Shown piece by piece: positions 24,755 through 35,430 of a stretch of 64,000 bases of DNA. The stretch's first letter is position 1, and each line of letters begins with the position of its first letter. The stretch covers positions 198,454,299 to 198,518,298 of the forward strand of contig CM041292.1 of assembly GCA_023052935.1 (NCBI GenBank), given 5' to 3'. A program made the position numbers and the translations under genes. Origin of the DNA: Piezodorus guildinii (lineage: Eukaryota > Arthropoda > Insecta > Hemiptera > Pentatomidae). The notes under the pieces are model-generated. The model saw nothing but the letters and a program-made list of their open reading frames with translations, searched no databases and was not told the origin of the DNA.

Positions 24755-25665
24755 TTACCACCGCCACCTTCTTTCGTTTGAAACCCGTAGGCTCTTGGTT
24801 TGTTCACTAATATTCCCTCATTTTGACTACTGTTCTGCGGTGTATGGGGGTGTTTCTGGGAATCTTGAAGTAAAACTAAAACAATTATTTAACTGTCTGA
24901 TACGTTCCATTTTTGGGATATCTAGGGACACCTCTATAACCCGATTCTACGATGTGTTAAAGTGGTTTTATCCTTCCTACCGTTCTAAGTACTTCCTGGC
25001 ATCCTTTCTCTACCAAGTTCTCCTATCCCAACGTCCATCGCATATCTCAGATATGTTTCATTTAAATCCTCCGTCCACACCTGCAACACTCGGTCGCGAC
25101 CTTTGGACCTGTATATAACGCCTCATCGAACCGCAGCTTTCGACAGCTCTTTCTTTATCTGATCCTCCTCCTTATGGAATTTTATTCCTTCTTATATCCG
25201 TTACTCCAATACTCTTCTGACCTTCAAATCTCGTTTGTTTGAACATTTTCTGTCTATCCGATTCTCAAATAACCCCAATTAATTAGAAAATTTCGATAAA
25301 AATCAGCAAATAGAGCAGAGAAAAACAATTGTTTACTATATCTTATTATGCATCGTATTTAAACATTTATGTATTTTATTTTACACTTTTCATAAGCATT
25401 GTAAATTTATTTTTATTAGCCATGATATATAAATATGTAAATATTTTATTTTTTGTCTAGTTTTTTTTTTTTTGTTTTTTCTAAATTATTATCATTAGAA
25501 GATACCACCTGTTAATGTATTACTATTATCCATTTTCTTTGTTATTTTTGTTTTTTTACTCTAAGATACTGAAGTTCGAATGCAATTAGTCTGTAATATT
25601 ATTCTGAAGGGACTTGTCCCAGAATAAATGAAGAATTTATTATAATAATAATTATTATTATTGTA
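24755..25665 (+). pseudogene. LINE-C (CR1/Jockey-group) ORF2 C-terminus and 3' UTR
   Basis: The frame from about 24755 reads RRLLVCSLIFPHFDYCSAVYGG, then LFNCLIRSIFGISRDTSITR and YRSKYFLASFLYQVL. This is the conserved region just after the catalytic core of non-LTR reverse transcriptases. A frameshift near 25090 moves the remainder, including PHRTAAF and LWNSIPSYI blocks better preserved at 37233-37421, into another frame. The 3' UTR ends with ACTTGTCCCAGAATAAA and a (TAA)n-like simple repeat. It is truncated and broken. The family is distinct from LINE-A by protein and by its 3' end. Confidence 0.83.
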
Positions 25666-25835
25666 TATATATATACGTCCAAGAGGACGTAAACGGAGGA
25701 GAGGAGGAAAAAGTTCAGTGATACCCTCAAAGAGAGATGAAAATAGAGTAGGTGATTGGAGGGGAAATCGGTAACATAGTCGCGTGGTCCTTAGGGCGCG
25801 TTTATACTTCACACATTTAAGAGCGCGAGCGACAG

Positions 25836-25836
<1 letters not shown>

Positions 25837-25890
<54 letters not shown>
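25837..25890. repeat. (TA)n microsatellite
   Basis: About 26 uninterrupted TA units. Open frames on both strands that pass through it are artefacts. Confidence 0.95.
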
Positions 25891-25892
<2 letters not shown>

Positions 25893-26006
25893 TTATTTTA
25901 ATTTTACGCACTTATTTTAGTTTTAAAAACACATATTCTTTAAAAGTTATTCCAACTCTAAAAAAAAAAAAAAAAATCGACGTTTTGAATTGGCTTGTTT
26001 CATGAA

Positions 26007-26160
26007 TGGGAATGGAGTTTGTCATGGAAGGAATGGTACCTGGTTCGGTTCTAATTGGCAACATATGGAACATAAAGGTCATTATGGATGAGTTTATTCG
26101 TGACAAATTAAGAATCATTCAGGATTATACGAAGAATCTTAGATTGTAAAGAAACAATAT
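26007..26160 (-). mobile_element. LINE-B fragment
   Basis: It shares TGGAGTTTGTCATGGAAGGA, TGGTACCTGGTTCGG and ATGGATGAGTTTATTCGTGA with the minus-strand LINE-B copies at 5165-7620. It is short and interrupted. Confidence 0.7.
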
Positions 26161-26627
26161 AGGTTTGGCATTTAGTCTGTATATTCTTCTGTTAAAATCC
26201 TAAATCGTTCATTATTCAAAATTTAAAAATATTTTATCCAGTAGCCAAAAAAAGAAAAAGAACCTATGTGCAGAGTTTTTTTTTTTTTTTTTTTAGAATT
26301 TTGCTTTTTGAAATCACGACTTAAATGTTTTTTATTTGTAATCAGACCAGAGTATTTCTCAAAGGCATTAAAATCTGTGTTTTGGAATTATTATTGCTTC
26401 TGAGTGTCACATTTTGTGAAATATATATATACATATATATTAATCAGTTATATAATCGATTTGCATTTTTATTTGGTATTACGAGTTCTAACTGAATTCT
26501 ATAGATCTTTTAACATTGTTATTTGAAATTATCTCGCTGATTCCGGCTACATAAATACTTTATAGACAGACGCTCAAACCTTTTAAATAACAACAATACA
26601 TAATGTTCATATACGTGATTATCATGA
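26161..26627. other. Unassigned AT-rich sequence
   Basis: Nothing recognised. Confidence 0.4.
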
Positions 26628-26775
26628 GGCCTAGTTCAAATAATTCATGCATCCAATCTTTGAAAGCTAAAATTCTTCGTATAATCCTGAAAGCTTGTAA
26701 TTTTGTCACAAATAATATTTTGCCGATTAGAACCAAACCAGATACGATTCCTGCAATGACAAACTCGTGGAATGC
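26628..26775 (+). mobile_element. LINE-B fragment, opposite strand
   Basis: The plus-strand frame reads SSNNSCIQSLKAKILRIIL, then NFVTNNI and TIPAMTNS, corresponding to the IQSLQS and NAPYFVTNK region of LINE-B. It abuts a mariner remnant. Confidence 0.65.
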
Positions 26776-26777
26776 CA

Positions 26778-27165
26778 GAGGGGCGTTCTATTGATACTTT
26801 ACTCTACTCAGAACAACTGCAACGGATGTACCAAGTTTTGGAGAGGATATGCCTGGCTTTAGTGAATCGAAAGAAAGTTTTGTTCCAGTAAGACAACGCC
26901 CGACGACACACCTCTCGATATACGAAGTAGAATCTTGCTGAGATGGATGCCATTGAACCTCTACCGCACCCAACATCTTGCACCATCATACTAATACCTC
27001 TTCACAGATATATTCCTTAAAGGGAAAACTTTTGGTACATTGGAGGCAGTCAAAATTTGGGTAGCATACGTTTTTAGTTCAAAACCCAAAGCTTGGTATC
27101 GGCAGGGAATCGAAAACCTGGTTTCTAGATGGCAACAAACCATTGAGCATGCCTAAAACTTATTT
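26778..27165 (+). pseudogene. Mariner-family transposase C-terminal relic
   Basis: Translation across frames gives, in order, SEQLQRMYQVLE, LVNRKKVLFQ followed by a stop and DNARRHTSRYTK, then EMDAIEPLPHP, TLEAVKIWV, SSKPKAWYRQGIENLVSRW and QQTIEHA. These are the second catalytic Asp block (DNARPHT in intact relatives), the stretch before the third Asp, and the terminal SKPKxWYRRGIExLxxRWQ block of mariner transposases. The third catalytic Asp motif (PYSPDL in relatives) is destroyed. At least one stop and one frameshift are present, and the N-terminal half is missing. It is an old, dead copy of a lineage different from the one at 49852-50764. Confidence 0.82.
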
Positions 27166-27727
27166 GAGGTAAAGAAAAAAACTTTAATTTTAGTTTAAGT
27201 TAACTGTCATTTTTTTTTTTTTTTTTACTTACATATATTATAATAATTAAATATTTTTTAAAACTTGAATGATTTTTCCTTGATTAAAATGCAGTTTACC
27301 TTTTCTTCTTACTTAGTACAATTTTATTTATTTTTTGCTGTATTTAATGAATGTGAAAATGTTGTTGTCCTTCAAATTTGTATTCCGTAAGTCTAAATGC
27401 TTTCAGCAAACTTTTTTAAGTTGATTTTTTTTTTTTTTTTTTTTTGTCGACGGAAGTTTTTATTTATCTTTTAAATAGAGACATGTTTTGAATATATCAT
27501 TAATTGAGCATGGCAATTACGGGAACGGCCAATTAAATGACCTATTTACAAGTAGTTCCACGATCCTACTAACCTCCAAGCCGCTGTTTTTCCTAGTAAT
27601 CGGTAATTAGGTGCTTGATTGAAGGTGAATTCCAAACTATACTCGTATTAAAGACGTACTTTAAAAAAAGTATTTATAATATTTATCGTTACGATTAAGC
27701 CTTTTATAAATACGTTTTATTTATTGT
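27166..27727. other. Unassigned AT-rich sequence
   Basis: Nothing recognised; it includes two long T runs. Confidence 0.4.
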
Positions 27728-27935
27728 AAATTTTGCTTATCCAAGCCTAATTAAGACACAAATCTTTAACGAGTATCTGATATCGTACAGGTTCGGGTTT
27801 TAAGCTCCCTCCGAAGGACGGCACAACCAGGGATTTTTTACTCCTTTAAAATAATCTTAAGGCCATCTGCCGAGCTTGAGCCCGCGTTCTTGGACATATA
27901 AGGCTTTTATGTTACGCACTACACCACAATGTGGC
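27728..27935 (-). mobile_element. SINE family 2 fragment
   Basis: The minus strand has a GTGTAGTGCGTAAC-type A-box region near 27920, a poor B box (GGGCTCAAGC) and the family body. The 3' end is missing. Confidence 0.75.
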
Positions 27936-28280
27936 ATTAAGTTATTTAAGTTATCCTGTTTCTTTTTTTTCACTCTAGTTTTATATATATATATATATTT
28001 TTTTCATAATTAAAATTCCTTTCTATTAAATTCCATTATTCATTTTTATTTGTTATTTCTATTGTTTTTGGTTGGTTTTAAATACTATAAGTAAGACTCT
28101 TTATTTATTTTTTAATTTATCTTGTACGTGTATTCTAAAAATACCTATTCCTAGAATAAATAATAAATTAGTTTTTTAATCAATTTACAAATATGTAAAC
28201 TTTTTAAGGATTTATAAAATAAAATAATGAAGCAAAAAGATAAAATATTATCATATTTTAAAAGTTAATTACTATAAATA

Positions 28281-28330
28281 AGAGTAGTCTCTCATGCTAA
28301 AGGTTGTGAGTTCGAATCGCATTCCGGGGG
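28281..28330 (+). mobile_element. SINE family 1 fragment
   Basis: TAGTCTCTCATGCTAAAGG, then GAGTTCGAATCGC, corresponds to the middle and B box of the family 1 copy at 1136-1416. Confidence 0.6.
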
Positions 28331-28431
28331 GAAATACATAGATAAGTAATATACCGTTGGAAAATTCTTGAAAAGTTTTCAGCAAAACTTTATATGTAAT
28401 ATCACTAGTTATGATTGTGTGTAAGATGTTT

Positions 28432-28672
28432 ATTTATTTGCCAACTTTTTATTTATCTCAATAATAGGTTTTCGTTTCGATTTGTTTTGTTTTTTATTTA
28501 TTATTATTATTTTATTGTATATATATGAATTTATTTATGTTCTATTTTATGTAATTTGACCATTATTATTATTTTCTGTATATATAGTATGAATGTGGTC
28601 TCTTATCAATATTATTATTGTTCATTTTTTAACAAATTGTAATATATCTCAATAATAAAAAAAAAATAAAAA
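28432..28672 (+). mobile_element. LINE-A 3' UTR-only copy
   Basis: It aligns with the 3' UTR of the copy at 3852-4582 (GTTTATTTATTTGCCAAC, TTTTATGTAATTTGAC, TATATAGTATGAATGTGG) and ends in an A-rich tail directly before a family 2 SINE. Confidence 0.78.
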
Positions 28673-28683
28673 ATATCACTGGA

Positions 28684-28925
28684 CACATATTTGTGGTGTA
28701 GTGGCTAACACAAAAGCCTTCTACGTCCAAGAACACAGAGTGAAGCGCGGCAGAAGGCCCTAAGATTTTTTTAAAGGGAGTGAAAAATCCTTTGTTGTGC
28801 CGTCCTTTGGATGGAACATAAAATAGTGGTCCTGAACCTTTACGTATTACCGAAGTATACTGAAACATCGTCAGATTGGTCATAGTAGCATGAAGTGGCG
28901 TTAAATAAATAACAAACAAACAAAA
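28684..28925 (+). mobile_element. SINE family 2 (tRNA-derived), full length but diverged
   Basis: The head includes TGTGGTGTAGTGGCTAAC. The B box is lost, the family body is recognisable, and the 3' end is CATAGTAGCATGAAGTGG with an (AAAT)n/(CAAA)n tail. Confidence 0.8.
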
Positions 28926-28939
28926 TTAAAAATATCCGT

Positions 28940-29260
28940 AGGTAATTTATAAGATTTAGGCGTTGGTTAGGGATGCGGTCTCCAAGAAAACACACTAAAA
29001 AGACGAACTTATTTTATTTTTGTGCCGGCGTTTCAACCTATACTGTGGGCTTTAACCAGGGCTATAAAAACAAGATAACAACGAATAGAATAAAATATTA
29101 TAGGTTTGTTTTTTTTCTATTTTATGGTAGATTGTTTTAGATAAGCCTAAAATGTAGGCTGAAACTTCGGCGTACAAATAAAAACAGTTTTTCTTCTTGG
29201 TGTGCTGTTGTTTTCTTGGTGTTCTTGGTGACCTCACCTCCAACCAACAATTACTCGACA
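28940..29260. mobile_element. Foldback element (hairpin family), diverged
   Basis: Inverted arms lie at about 28990-29055 and 29165-29236, seen in the paired landmarks AACACACTAAAAAGA against TTTTTCTTCTTGGTGTG, and TTTTTGTGCCGGCGTTTCA against TGAAACTTCGGCGTACAAA. The left arm on the minus strand has GCC, CTGGTTAAA, a weak inner stem, GAAACGCC and GGC, matching the hairpin layout of the elements at 38547 and 44376. The outer limits are approximate. No protein is encoded. Confidence 0.6.
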
Positions 29261-29314
29261 ATATAGATAACTTACTTTAATATAAACAATGAATGGTTAA
29301 TAATGTAAGCTGAT

Positions 29315-29694
29315 TTAATAAAACATTTTACATTTTTTGATGGGCTGAAGGCCTGTGCTAATCCATTATTTTCTGATATCACCCCACCACCCAAGCCTGG
29401 GAGGTGGCAAGGATCACTACCTCTCGTTGACGTTGTCGCCGAGGGAAGGAGTTCGGACTATGTCTGAACTCAATTTATTGCCAAAACCCTGGAGAATGGT
29501 CCCTCCCATTTTGCAATGGATAAATAAAGGCATAGAAGAAGCCCTTGAAAGATTACTAGTGCATCCAGCGCATATAGCAATCCTCTTTAGAATACCTCCG
29601 GGTAACAGAAGGACAAATGTGACATCTATACATATTACATTTGTATTTGTATTTTGTTCGAAAATAAAACCAGAGGGTAAGAAAAAAAAAAAAA
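29315..29694 (+). mobile_element. Unclassified retroposon with poly(A) tail and 13-bp TSD
   Basis: AATGTAAGCTGAT occurs at 29302-29314 and again at 29695-29707, immediately after a run of A, which defines a retroposed insert of about 380 bp. The insert is richer in G+C than its surroundings, has no tRNA-like A and B boxes that I can see, and is not similar to LINE-A, B or C. A plus-strand frame through it (GGGKDHYLSL, PKPWRMVPPILQWINKGIEE) is open but not recognised. It could be a SINE with a different head, a LINE tail or a processed pseudogene. Confidence 0.8.
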
Positions 29695-29707
29695 AATGTA
29701 AGCTGAT

Positions 29708-30450
29708 CGAGTTCTTTAGATTTCGAATCTTTCATGTAATATGTCCAAGTAAAAATATTAGATCAATTTCTGCATAATTTTATATTAGCTATTTCAGCTA
29801 ATATAATTCAATTTGGACGTAAAACATGCTTTATTTTCGCATAATTCTCATTCTCAAATTTCTATCAGCATGAGGAAAAAAATTGATATAAAAAATTATA
29901 GCCATCCTCAATGCTAATCATTATTATTAAAAGATATAAATTATTTTTCTCAATAGGGAAATAGAAGAAAACTGCATGGTAGGCACTAATTGAAAGTCGT
30001 TAAAGCTGTCTTAAGGAGCACCATGATCAGCGGATAATACCTGGCTTCGTAACCATTGACGTCACAGCTTTCTGATTGGTATTCGTATTTATTTAACACG
30101 CCTATGGTTTATCGCTCCGGCGGTGATCAACGAAGTATTAATCTAAATGCGCAGTTACAACCAATCCAGGACTAAACGGTTCTGCGTATATCGCCGACGT
30201 AACGAATTTAAATACCAATTATCCTCAACTCAGGGCAATAAATGTCCATTTTGATCATAATAGGCATGCATATAAAAATTAAATAAGGTAGAAATCGGCT
30301 CAGAACCAGAACTCAGAACTTTAACGGTTGGATAAAATATAATTGATTATAGAATACGTTTTTGGCTATTTCAATACTGCCGTCGCAATGATATCTCCAG
30401 AATTATACTAAAGAGGTGTAAGATCCCCAATTCCACGTTGCTAACCATTC

Positions 30451-30453
<3 letters not shown>
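29708..30453. other. Unassigned sequence
   Basis: No feature was recognised; 30000-30200 is slightly richer in G+C. Confidence 0.4.
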
Positions 30454-30503
<50 letters not shown>

Positions 30504-30520
30504 GTGTGTGTGTGTGTACA
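30454..30520. repeat. (TA)n(TG)n microsatellite
   Basis: TA units run into TG units. The minus-strand frame across it is an artefact. Confidence 0.93.
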
Positions 30521-30747
30521 TACATGTATTTGTAATTTCAGACTGCTTCTCACCAACTTAGTTGAAATTAAGTATGTAACGTTATATTTAAGGCCGACGA
30601 TAATATAGGTAAATTTCAGTCGAAACGAGTTTACCAAATCGTATAAAGGTTAACTTGTATTATGCATGTGGTAAGATAAGTCCCTAGGGCCCCCAGCATA
30701 TTGTAAATACGTATGTATATAGGTATGAATGTTATTCATTTATTAGT

Positions 30748-30986
30748 AGGTCACGGGTTCAAACCCGCAGGTGGTCCTAGGATTTTTTAATGGGAGTGAA
30801 AAATCCTTAGTTACGCCGTCCTTCGGGGGACGTTAAAAGGTGGCCCCGAGCCTGTGCGATGTCAGGTACTCGTTAAAGATCCCTATCCTAATAAAACCTG
30901 GATAGGCAAAATTTAGGACGCCCACTGTAGCATCGTCCGATTAGCCATAGTAGCATAAAGTGACGTTAAATAAATAAACAAACAAA
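30748..30986 (+). mobile_element. SINE family 2, 5'-truncated, with TSD
   Basis: It starts just before the B box (GGGTTCAAACCCGC) and runs through the whole body to CATAGTAGCATAAAGTGACG and an (AAAT)n(CAAA)n tail. CATTTATTAGT at 30737-30747 and 30987-30997 is an 11-bp target-site duplication, so truncation happened during insertion. Confidence 0.9.
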
Positions 30987-30999
30987 CATTTATTAGTTA

Positions 31000-31185
31000 A
31001 CATGTATTTATTTTATTTATATATTTTTTTATTGTATACTTTTCTTTTTTTTTGGGGGGGAGAGGGCATCTGACTTTAATATTGTTTATTCTATAAATAT
31101 TGTACGAATGTGATCTTATAACATTATTAATATTCTCTAATTGAGACAAAGTTTTATGTATCTGAATAAAAATTCTCTAACACAA
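31000..31185 (+). mobile_element. LINE-A 3' UTR-only fragment
   Basis: It shares ATATTGTACGAATGTGATC and the final GAGACAAAGTTTTATGTATC/AATAAA layout with LINE-A 3' ends. Confidence 0.6.
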
Positions 31186-31981
31186 ATTAAGGTTTAAGTT
31201 TAAAATAAAGGACATGTCATTAATTAAAATGCCTGTTAGAAGAAAGCTGAAAAGAAGTTGTATGAGAGACCTTCTCGCCTAAATTGAACCCCAGAAAGGG
31301 ATGCTGGACACTTTCCTTCCCCATGCCTACTATCAATAGCACATTTGCTGTTTGTCACTTATTGATTTTGACAGATAAGAATAACAAATATAAAGATAAA
31401 AAATTAATTAATTTCATTAAAACCGAAAGCTTAAAAAAAATTGTGTTAGATTAAAGTAAAAAATTTTTATGTGGATTCAATTTTTTTTTTTTTTTTTTTT
31501 TTTTTATACAAAGCAAACTATATTAACACTTTCGATAAATCTAAATATTTTTTTTTTTAAAATGAAGTTTTAATATGCTAGTTTACACGGTAAATATTTT
31601 CTAAATTCTGATTCATTGAGTTTTTTAGGAAACTCGAGATCCAAGTTTCTTTCCCAGGAAATTAAAATGTTAAAACGTGGCATGATGAGTGGGGTTATCA
31701 CAAGTACAAGTACAAAATTTACAAAGATAAGGCATCTTTAAGAGATTCGAATAAGGAAATATGTGGCCGGAGACAGAAGGCAGAAAATCTTGACCCCGTT
31801 TGTGTTTTCAACTAATGAGCAGGTTTATACAAAGTTTAGCATTGAATTTTCTTCGCTCCGGCTACACTCGCCTTGCTCTAAATATAACATGTGCTTAGTT
31901 GTCGTGGCCGGTGGATGGGTAAAATATTATTATTAAGCCGTCAGATATAGGCTAATAGTTTATGTGAGCATTATTGCCGGA
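31186..31981. other. Unassigned AT-rich sequence
   Basis: Nothing recognised. Confidence 0.4.
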
Positions 31982-32225
31982 AGGGGGCTGGTCCAGTGTG
32001 TAGGGGACTCGACTAATAATTTTCGTTTGAGTCTAGCTGTGGCAGGATAATTCGTCCTGTAATATCAACTCTCAAGGGACTACACGGAAAGAATAAAGTC
32101 CCGGGAATCACTAAGACTAAACTAAAAAAAGTAGGTAACCAAAATTAGGAGAAAAAAACAGGCGTCTGAGAGTGAGGCCACCTTGTACGGCTGTAGGTCC
32201 ATAACTTAATGTACCGTCAAAGTAA
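31982..32225 (+). mobile_element. SINE family 3, diverged copy
   Basis: GGGGCTGGTCCAGTG, a degraded B box, CTGTGGCAGGAT and GCGTCTGAGAGTGAGGCC follow the order of the complete copy at 19027. It has several indels. Confidence 0.55.
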
Positions 32226-32511
32226 TACATGTATGGTCAGGATCACCGCGCTACCAAAGGGGAATGCAAAAGTTAATAATTAAATTAAGCACCTCTATGC
32301 GTGGTAAATTAATGTCAGAAGAGTGATCAATCATGATGTAAAGTATTACACGGTACTTACTATTTTAATATTAGAAGTACTCTGCCCCTTTAATTTGGGG
32401 TCTATGCATTTTATATAAGACTATAAACATCCACATAGGCGATTTCGCATATTATTAGCGATTTTTTATGAGTTACCAAAATAATAAAATAAAGTACAAA
32501 ACAACTGCTCA

Positions 32512-33745
32512 AGAAACAATACACAATTTTCACCTACCTCCGTTGTTGGAATTAATTTATGAACTTTTTAATAAAGTTATAGTTGAAAAAAAGTTTAAAC
32601 TATTACATAAAATTTCTATGAAAACATATGTTCTATTTAAATAAAACAAACAATAGAAATTAGTATTAGCAACTATCACTTAGTTTTATCCACTTTCTAT
32701 CGCTCTCCATTAACTTTTACACTTTTGCGTATAACATTTTTTTCTCAAATCTTTAGTTTTCCAACGGTATATGATTCATATATATTTCTTTGATAATAAT
32801 AATATTGCTTTATTCAGAAATAATACAATCTGTCACTATCTTGGACAATAAGTATTAGAGCTAAAAGAAGTCATTCATACAGAGTAAAAAACAAAACAAG
32901 ACATAACAATAATACAAATAAATAAAAAATAATAATAAAAGTAATAATGAATAATTAAATTATATATAGAATAACATAAGATGAAATAAAATAAATAAAC
33001 TTAACTAACAAATGAAAATAAAAATAAAGTAAATAAAATCTTGGCCACATTCATACCTATATACATTATTTACATACTGCCCCAGGGAACTCCGAATCGA
33101 ACCCCTACACCCAGAAGTGGATGGAGTGGCACAACACCAGGAGTTCCCAACGCCTCTCTTTCAGCCGCGTCACAAGTCTAGCCAGTGGAGACTGAGTGAG
33201 GGCGCTAGAGTATATATATTCCTATACTTATTTTTGTAAAAAGTAAAAAATTTATCAATAAAAACATTTTTGGTATTATCCCCTTTACTTGTTCACCGAA
33301 TTCGCCCAACTTATATATTAACCCCTTTTTAATCAATGATAACAAGATAATATGGCTAGAAAAAAAAAAAAAAAAGATTCTTTAAAGGAAGAAAATTTCT
33401 AATATCGACACTTAAGCTCTTTCAGACTAATTGAATCAGAATAAAACTTAGATTGAATAAAAGCCCATTGAATTATACACGAATACGGCGAGTTTAAACG
33501 GAATTGTTTGAGCCGACTCTACGAGAGAAAATCGTAAAAATGTAAAAAACACACAGTATAAAGTAGCTCTTCTGGTCTGCTGGTTGAAAAAATCGCTGTA
33601 ACATTACAGGCATATTCCTTTCTAAAATATAAAATTCAAGTTTTATACAAGTTATTGTTTTTGAGAGAGTCTTGATATATACACATACACATACAGTTTT
33701 TCACGAAGGCAATACTTTTCCCTACTATATATTTCGTGTATAGGT
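32512..33745 (+). repeat. Repeat-F copy 4, interrupted by a LINE fragment
   Basis: The left part is 32512-32794 (TTTTCACCTACCTCCGTTG to the CAACGGTATATGATTC block). The right part resumes after the LINE insertion at about 33216 and ends near 33745 with a degraded 3' palindrome. Landmarks match copy 3. Confidence 0.75.
32795..33215 (-). mobile_element. LINE-A 3' UTR fragment inserted in Repeat-F
   Basis: On the minus strand it runs from CTCAGTCTCCACTGGCTAG, which matches the sequence right after ORF2 at 4200 and 22880, to the GACAGATTGTATTATT, AATAAAGC 3' end. Near-identical ATATATATT strings at both edges may be the target duplication. Confidence 0.75.
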
Positions 33746-34147
33746 GAATAAAAGAAAAAAACTTTTCTACCAAATGATAGTCCTAATTAAAAAGCCGCTA
33801 AACCCACAAGTATTTTTTTTTTCATATTACAAAATTATATTTTTATATAAGAGAGGAAAGTGCCATTACAGTTTAGTTACATAAGAAAGGCTAAAGATAT
33901 ACTCGTACGACTGAGCACACAGCCTGGATTAGCCACAGGGTCTCAACCGGCTTTCTCGAATCGCGTTGTGTTATTGGCGTCTACATGCTAAGTGTTAACC
34001 TCTGTTAGCTATTATCAGATATAACATGCCTCATCTCCTGTAACAATTTCATAAGTTGTAATCAACATTCTTCTATGATTCATCAATAGTTTCGTAGTGT
34101 TGACTAAAAAATTTAATTTGTGATTGTTTTTATTAACACTCATGCTG
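33746..34147. other. Unassigned AT-rich sequence
   Basis: Nothing recognised. Confidence 0.4.
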
Positions 34148-34528
34148 ATTGAGACGTTGATTTCCAAAAGGTACTAAAGGACATTTTTTACAAAATTGAT
34201 TTTTTTACATATTTGTATTCTCATCACTTAAATGTATCTAAATCTCCTATTTGATTTTATCTAATGTACACCCCAGTCCTTTATAAACGCAATTTAGAAA
34301 TATTGTTATTTTCTAAAGGAACTAATTACACATTTAATTTTGTTACAAAAACATCTCATTCCATAACTTTAATATGATGTTATTAATAGACTAAAAAAAC
34401 AATTCTGCATTTTAATGCGAAAAGAATCAAATTAGCTAATTTAATAATATAATAATTAGTGATTTGTCGCGTCTCCTGTAAAATTTCCTAGAATGGATAT
34501 AGTACCTTTTGGAAATCAACGTCTCAAT
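34148..34528. mobile_element. MITE with 29-bp terminal inverted repeats
   Basis: Positions 34148-34176 and 34500-34528 are perfect inverted complements over 29 bases (starting ATTGAGACGTTGATTTCC). The 381-bp element is AT-rich with no coding capacity, typical of a miniature inverted-repeat transposable element. A partial relative lies at 47610-47716 with a TAGTACCTTTTGG end. No clear target duplication was identified, so the superfamily is open. Confidence 0.85.
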
Positions 34529-34534
34529 TATATA

Positions 34535-35110
34535 GTGAGGAAATTATTAGAAAATTAAAAATTCTAATTAAAGTATTCACCGGAAACACACTTTTAGGGT
34601 CACCTGAGTCCAAGTCTCGAAAGCGGTCGCTGTATAAAGCTGAAATCTCATATTTTTAAAGTCCGTATGTTCTATATGTTACAGCAAAATTTTAACAAAA
34701 TCGGCGAACCAGAAGATTCACTTTATGCCATGCATTTCACACATTTTTACGATTTTCTCAAAGACGGTTCAAACAATTTTGATTAAACTTACCATATCCG
34801 TGTAGAATTTAATGGGTTTTAATTTATGTAAGGTTCATTCTGATTGCAATAGTTTGACAAGGCTTTAAATGCCGATTTTTTAATTAAAACTTCCTCAAAA
34901 AGTACTTTTAATTTTGTGGATTAAAAAAAAAAACCATATGATCTTATTAGCGTTGATAAAAATGGCTAAATTTACTAGTTGAACGAATTTTATTTCCAAC
35001 TAAAGGAAATAAGATAATTTTTTATCAAACATAAAATAGTAATATAGATGTATATATACCGTTAGAAAGCTAAGAATCTGAAAAAAAAGTTGTTTTATAT
35101 ACAAAATTTT
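34535..35110 (-). repeat. Repeat-F copy 5
   Basis: On the minus strand it matches copy 3 from the 3' block (ACTCAGGTGACCCTAAAAGTG) back through the GAGAAAATCGTAAAAATGTG and GATTCTGTTCAAA-like landmarks. It touches the MITE at 34148-34528 at its 3' side. Confidence 0.72.
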
Positions 35111-35169
35111 GGAAGTTAAGTAATGAATGATTAATATAATACTACAATAATAATAATATAATTTAATAT

Positions 35170-35430
35170 TTCAAAATAAGGTACTGCGTAAAATATTTGG
35201 TCCGAAGAGAGATGAGGCCACTGGTGGGTTTAGAAGGTTGCTCAAAGGGGAATTGCGGAACTTGTATCCTGTGAATATAATTGAGTTGATAGCATCGCGG
35301 AGACTTAATGGGCGAGTATAGTTGTTGGGCTCGGTAAGAAGCGGATTCCGAGAAAGTTGGTATTCGCTGATCCGACTGGTAGGCCGAAGCGTCTAATGGC
35401 GAGGCTGATCTAGGGGGCTTGGGCTTGAAC
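35170..35430 (+). pseudogene. Non-LTR reverse transcriptase C-terminal relic
   Basis: The plus-strand frame from about 35172 reads VLRKIFGPKRDEATGGFRR, then LKGELRNLYPVNIIELIASRRL before a stop. A shifted frame continues KLVFADPTGRPKRLMARLI. This order (RKIFGPKRD, ELxxLY, RRLxWxGHV, then the GRPRxRW-like tail) is the familiar C-terminus of insect endonuclease/reverse-transcriptase elements. It is short, frameshifted and has lost every catalytic domain. Confidence 0.78.

Noticed and set aside
25561..26005. Overlapping frames of 116 and 73 codons on opposite strands
   Set aside because: Both are carried through a (TA)n tract; the codons flanking it show no motif.
29355..29777. 140-codon plus-strand frame as a host gene
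   Set aside because: It lies mostly in a TSD-flanked retroposon, passes through its poly(A) tail as a Lys run and has no recognised domain.
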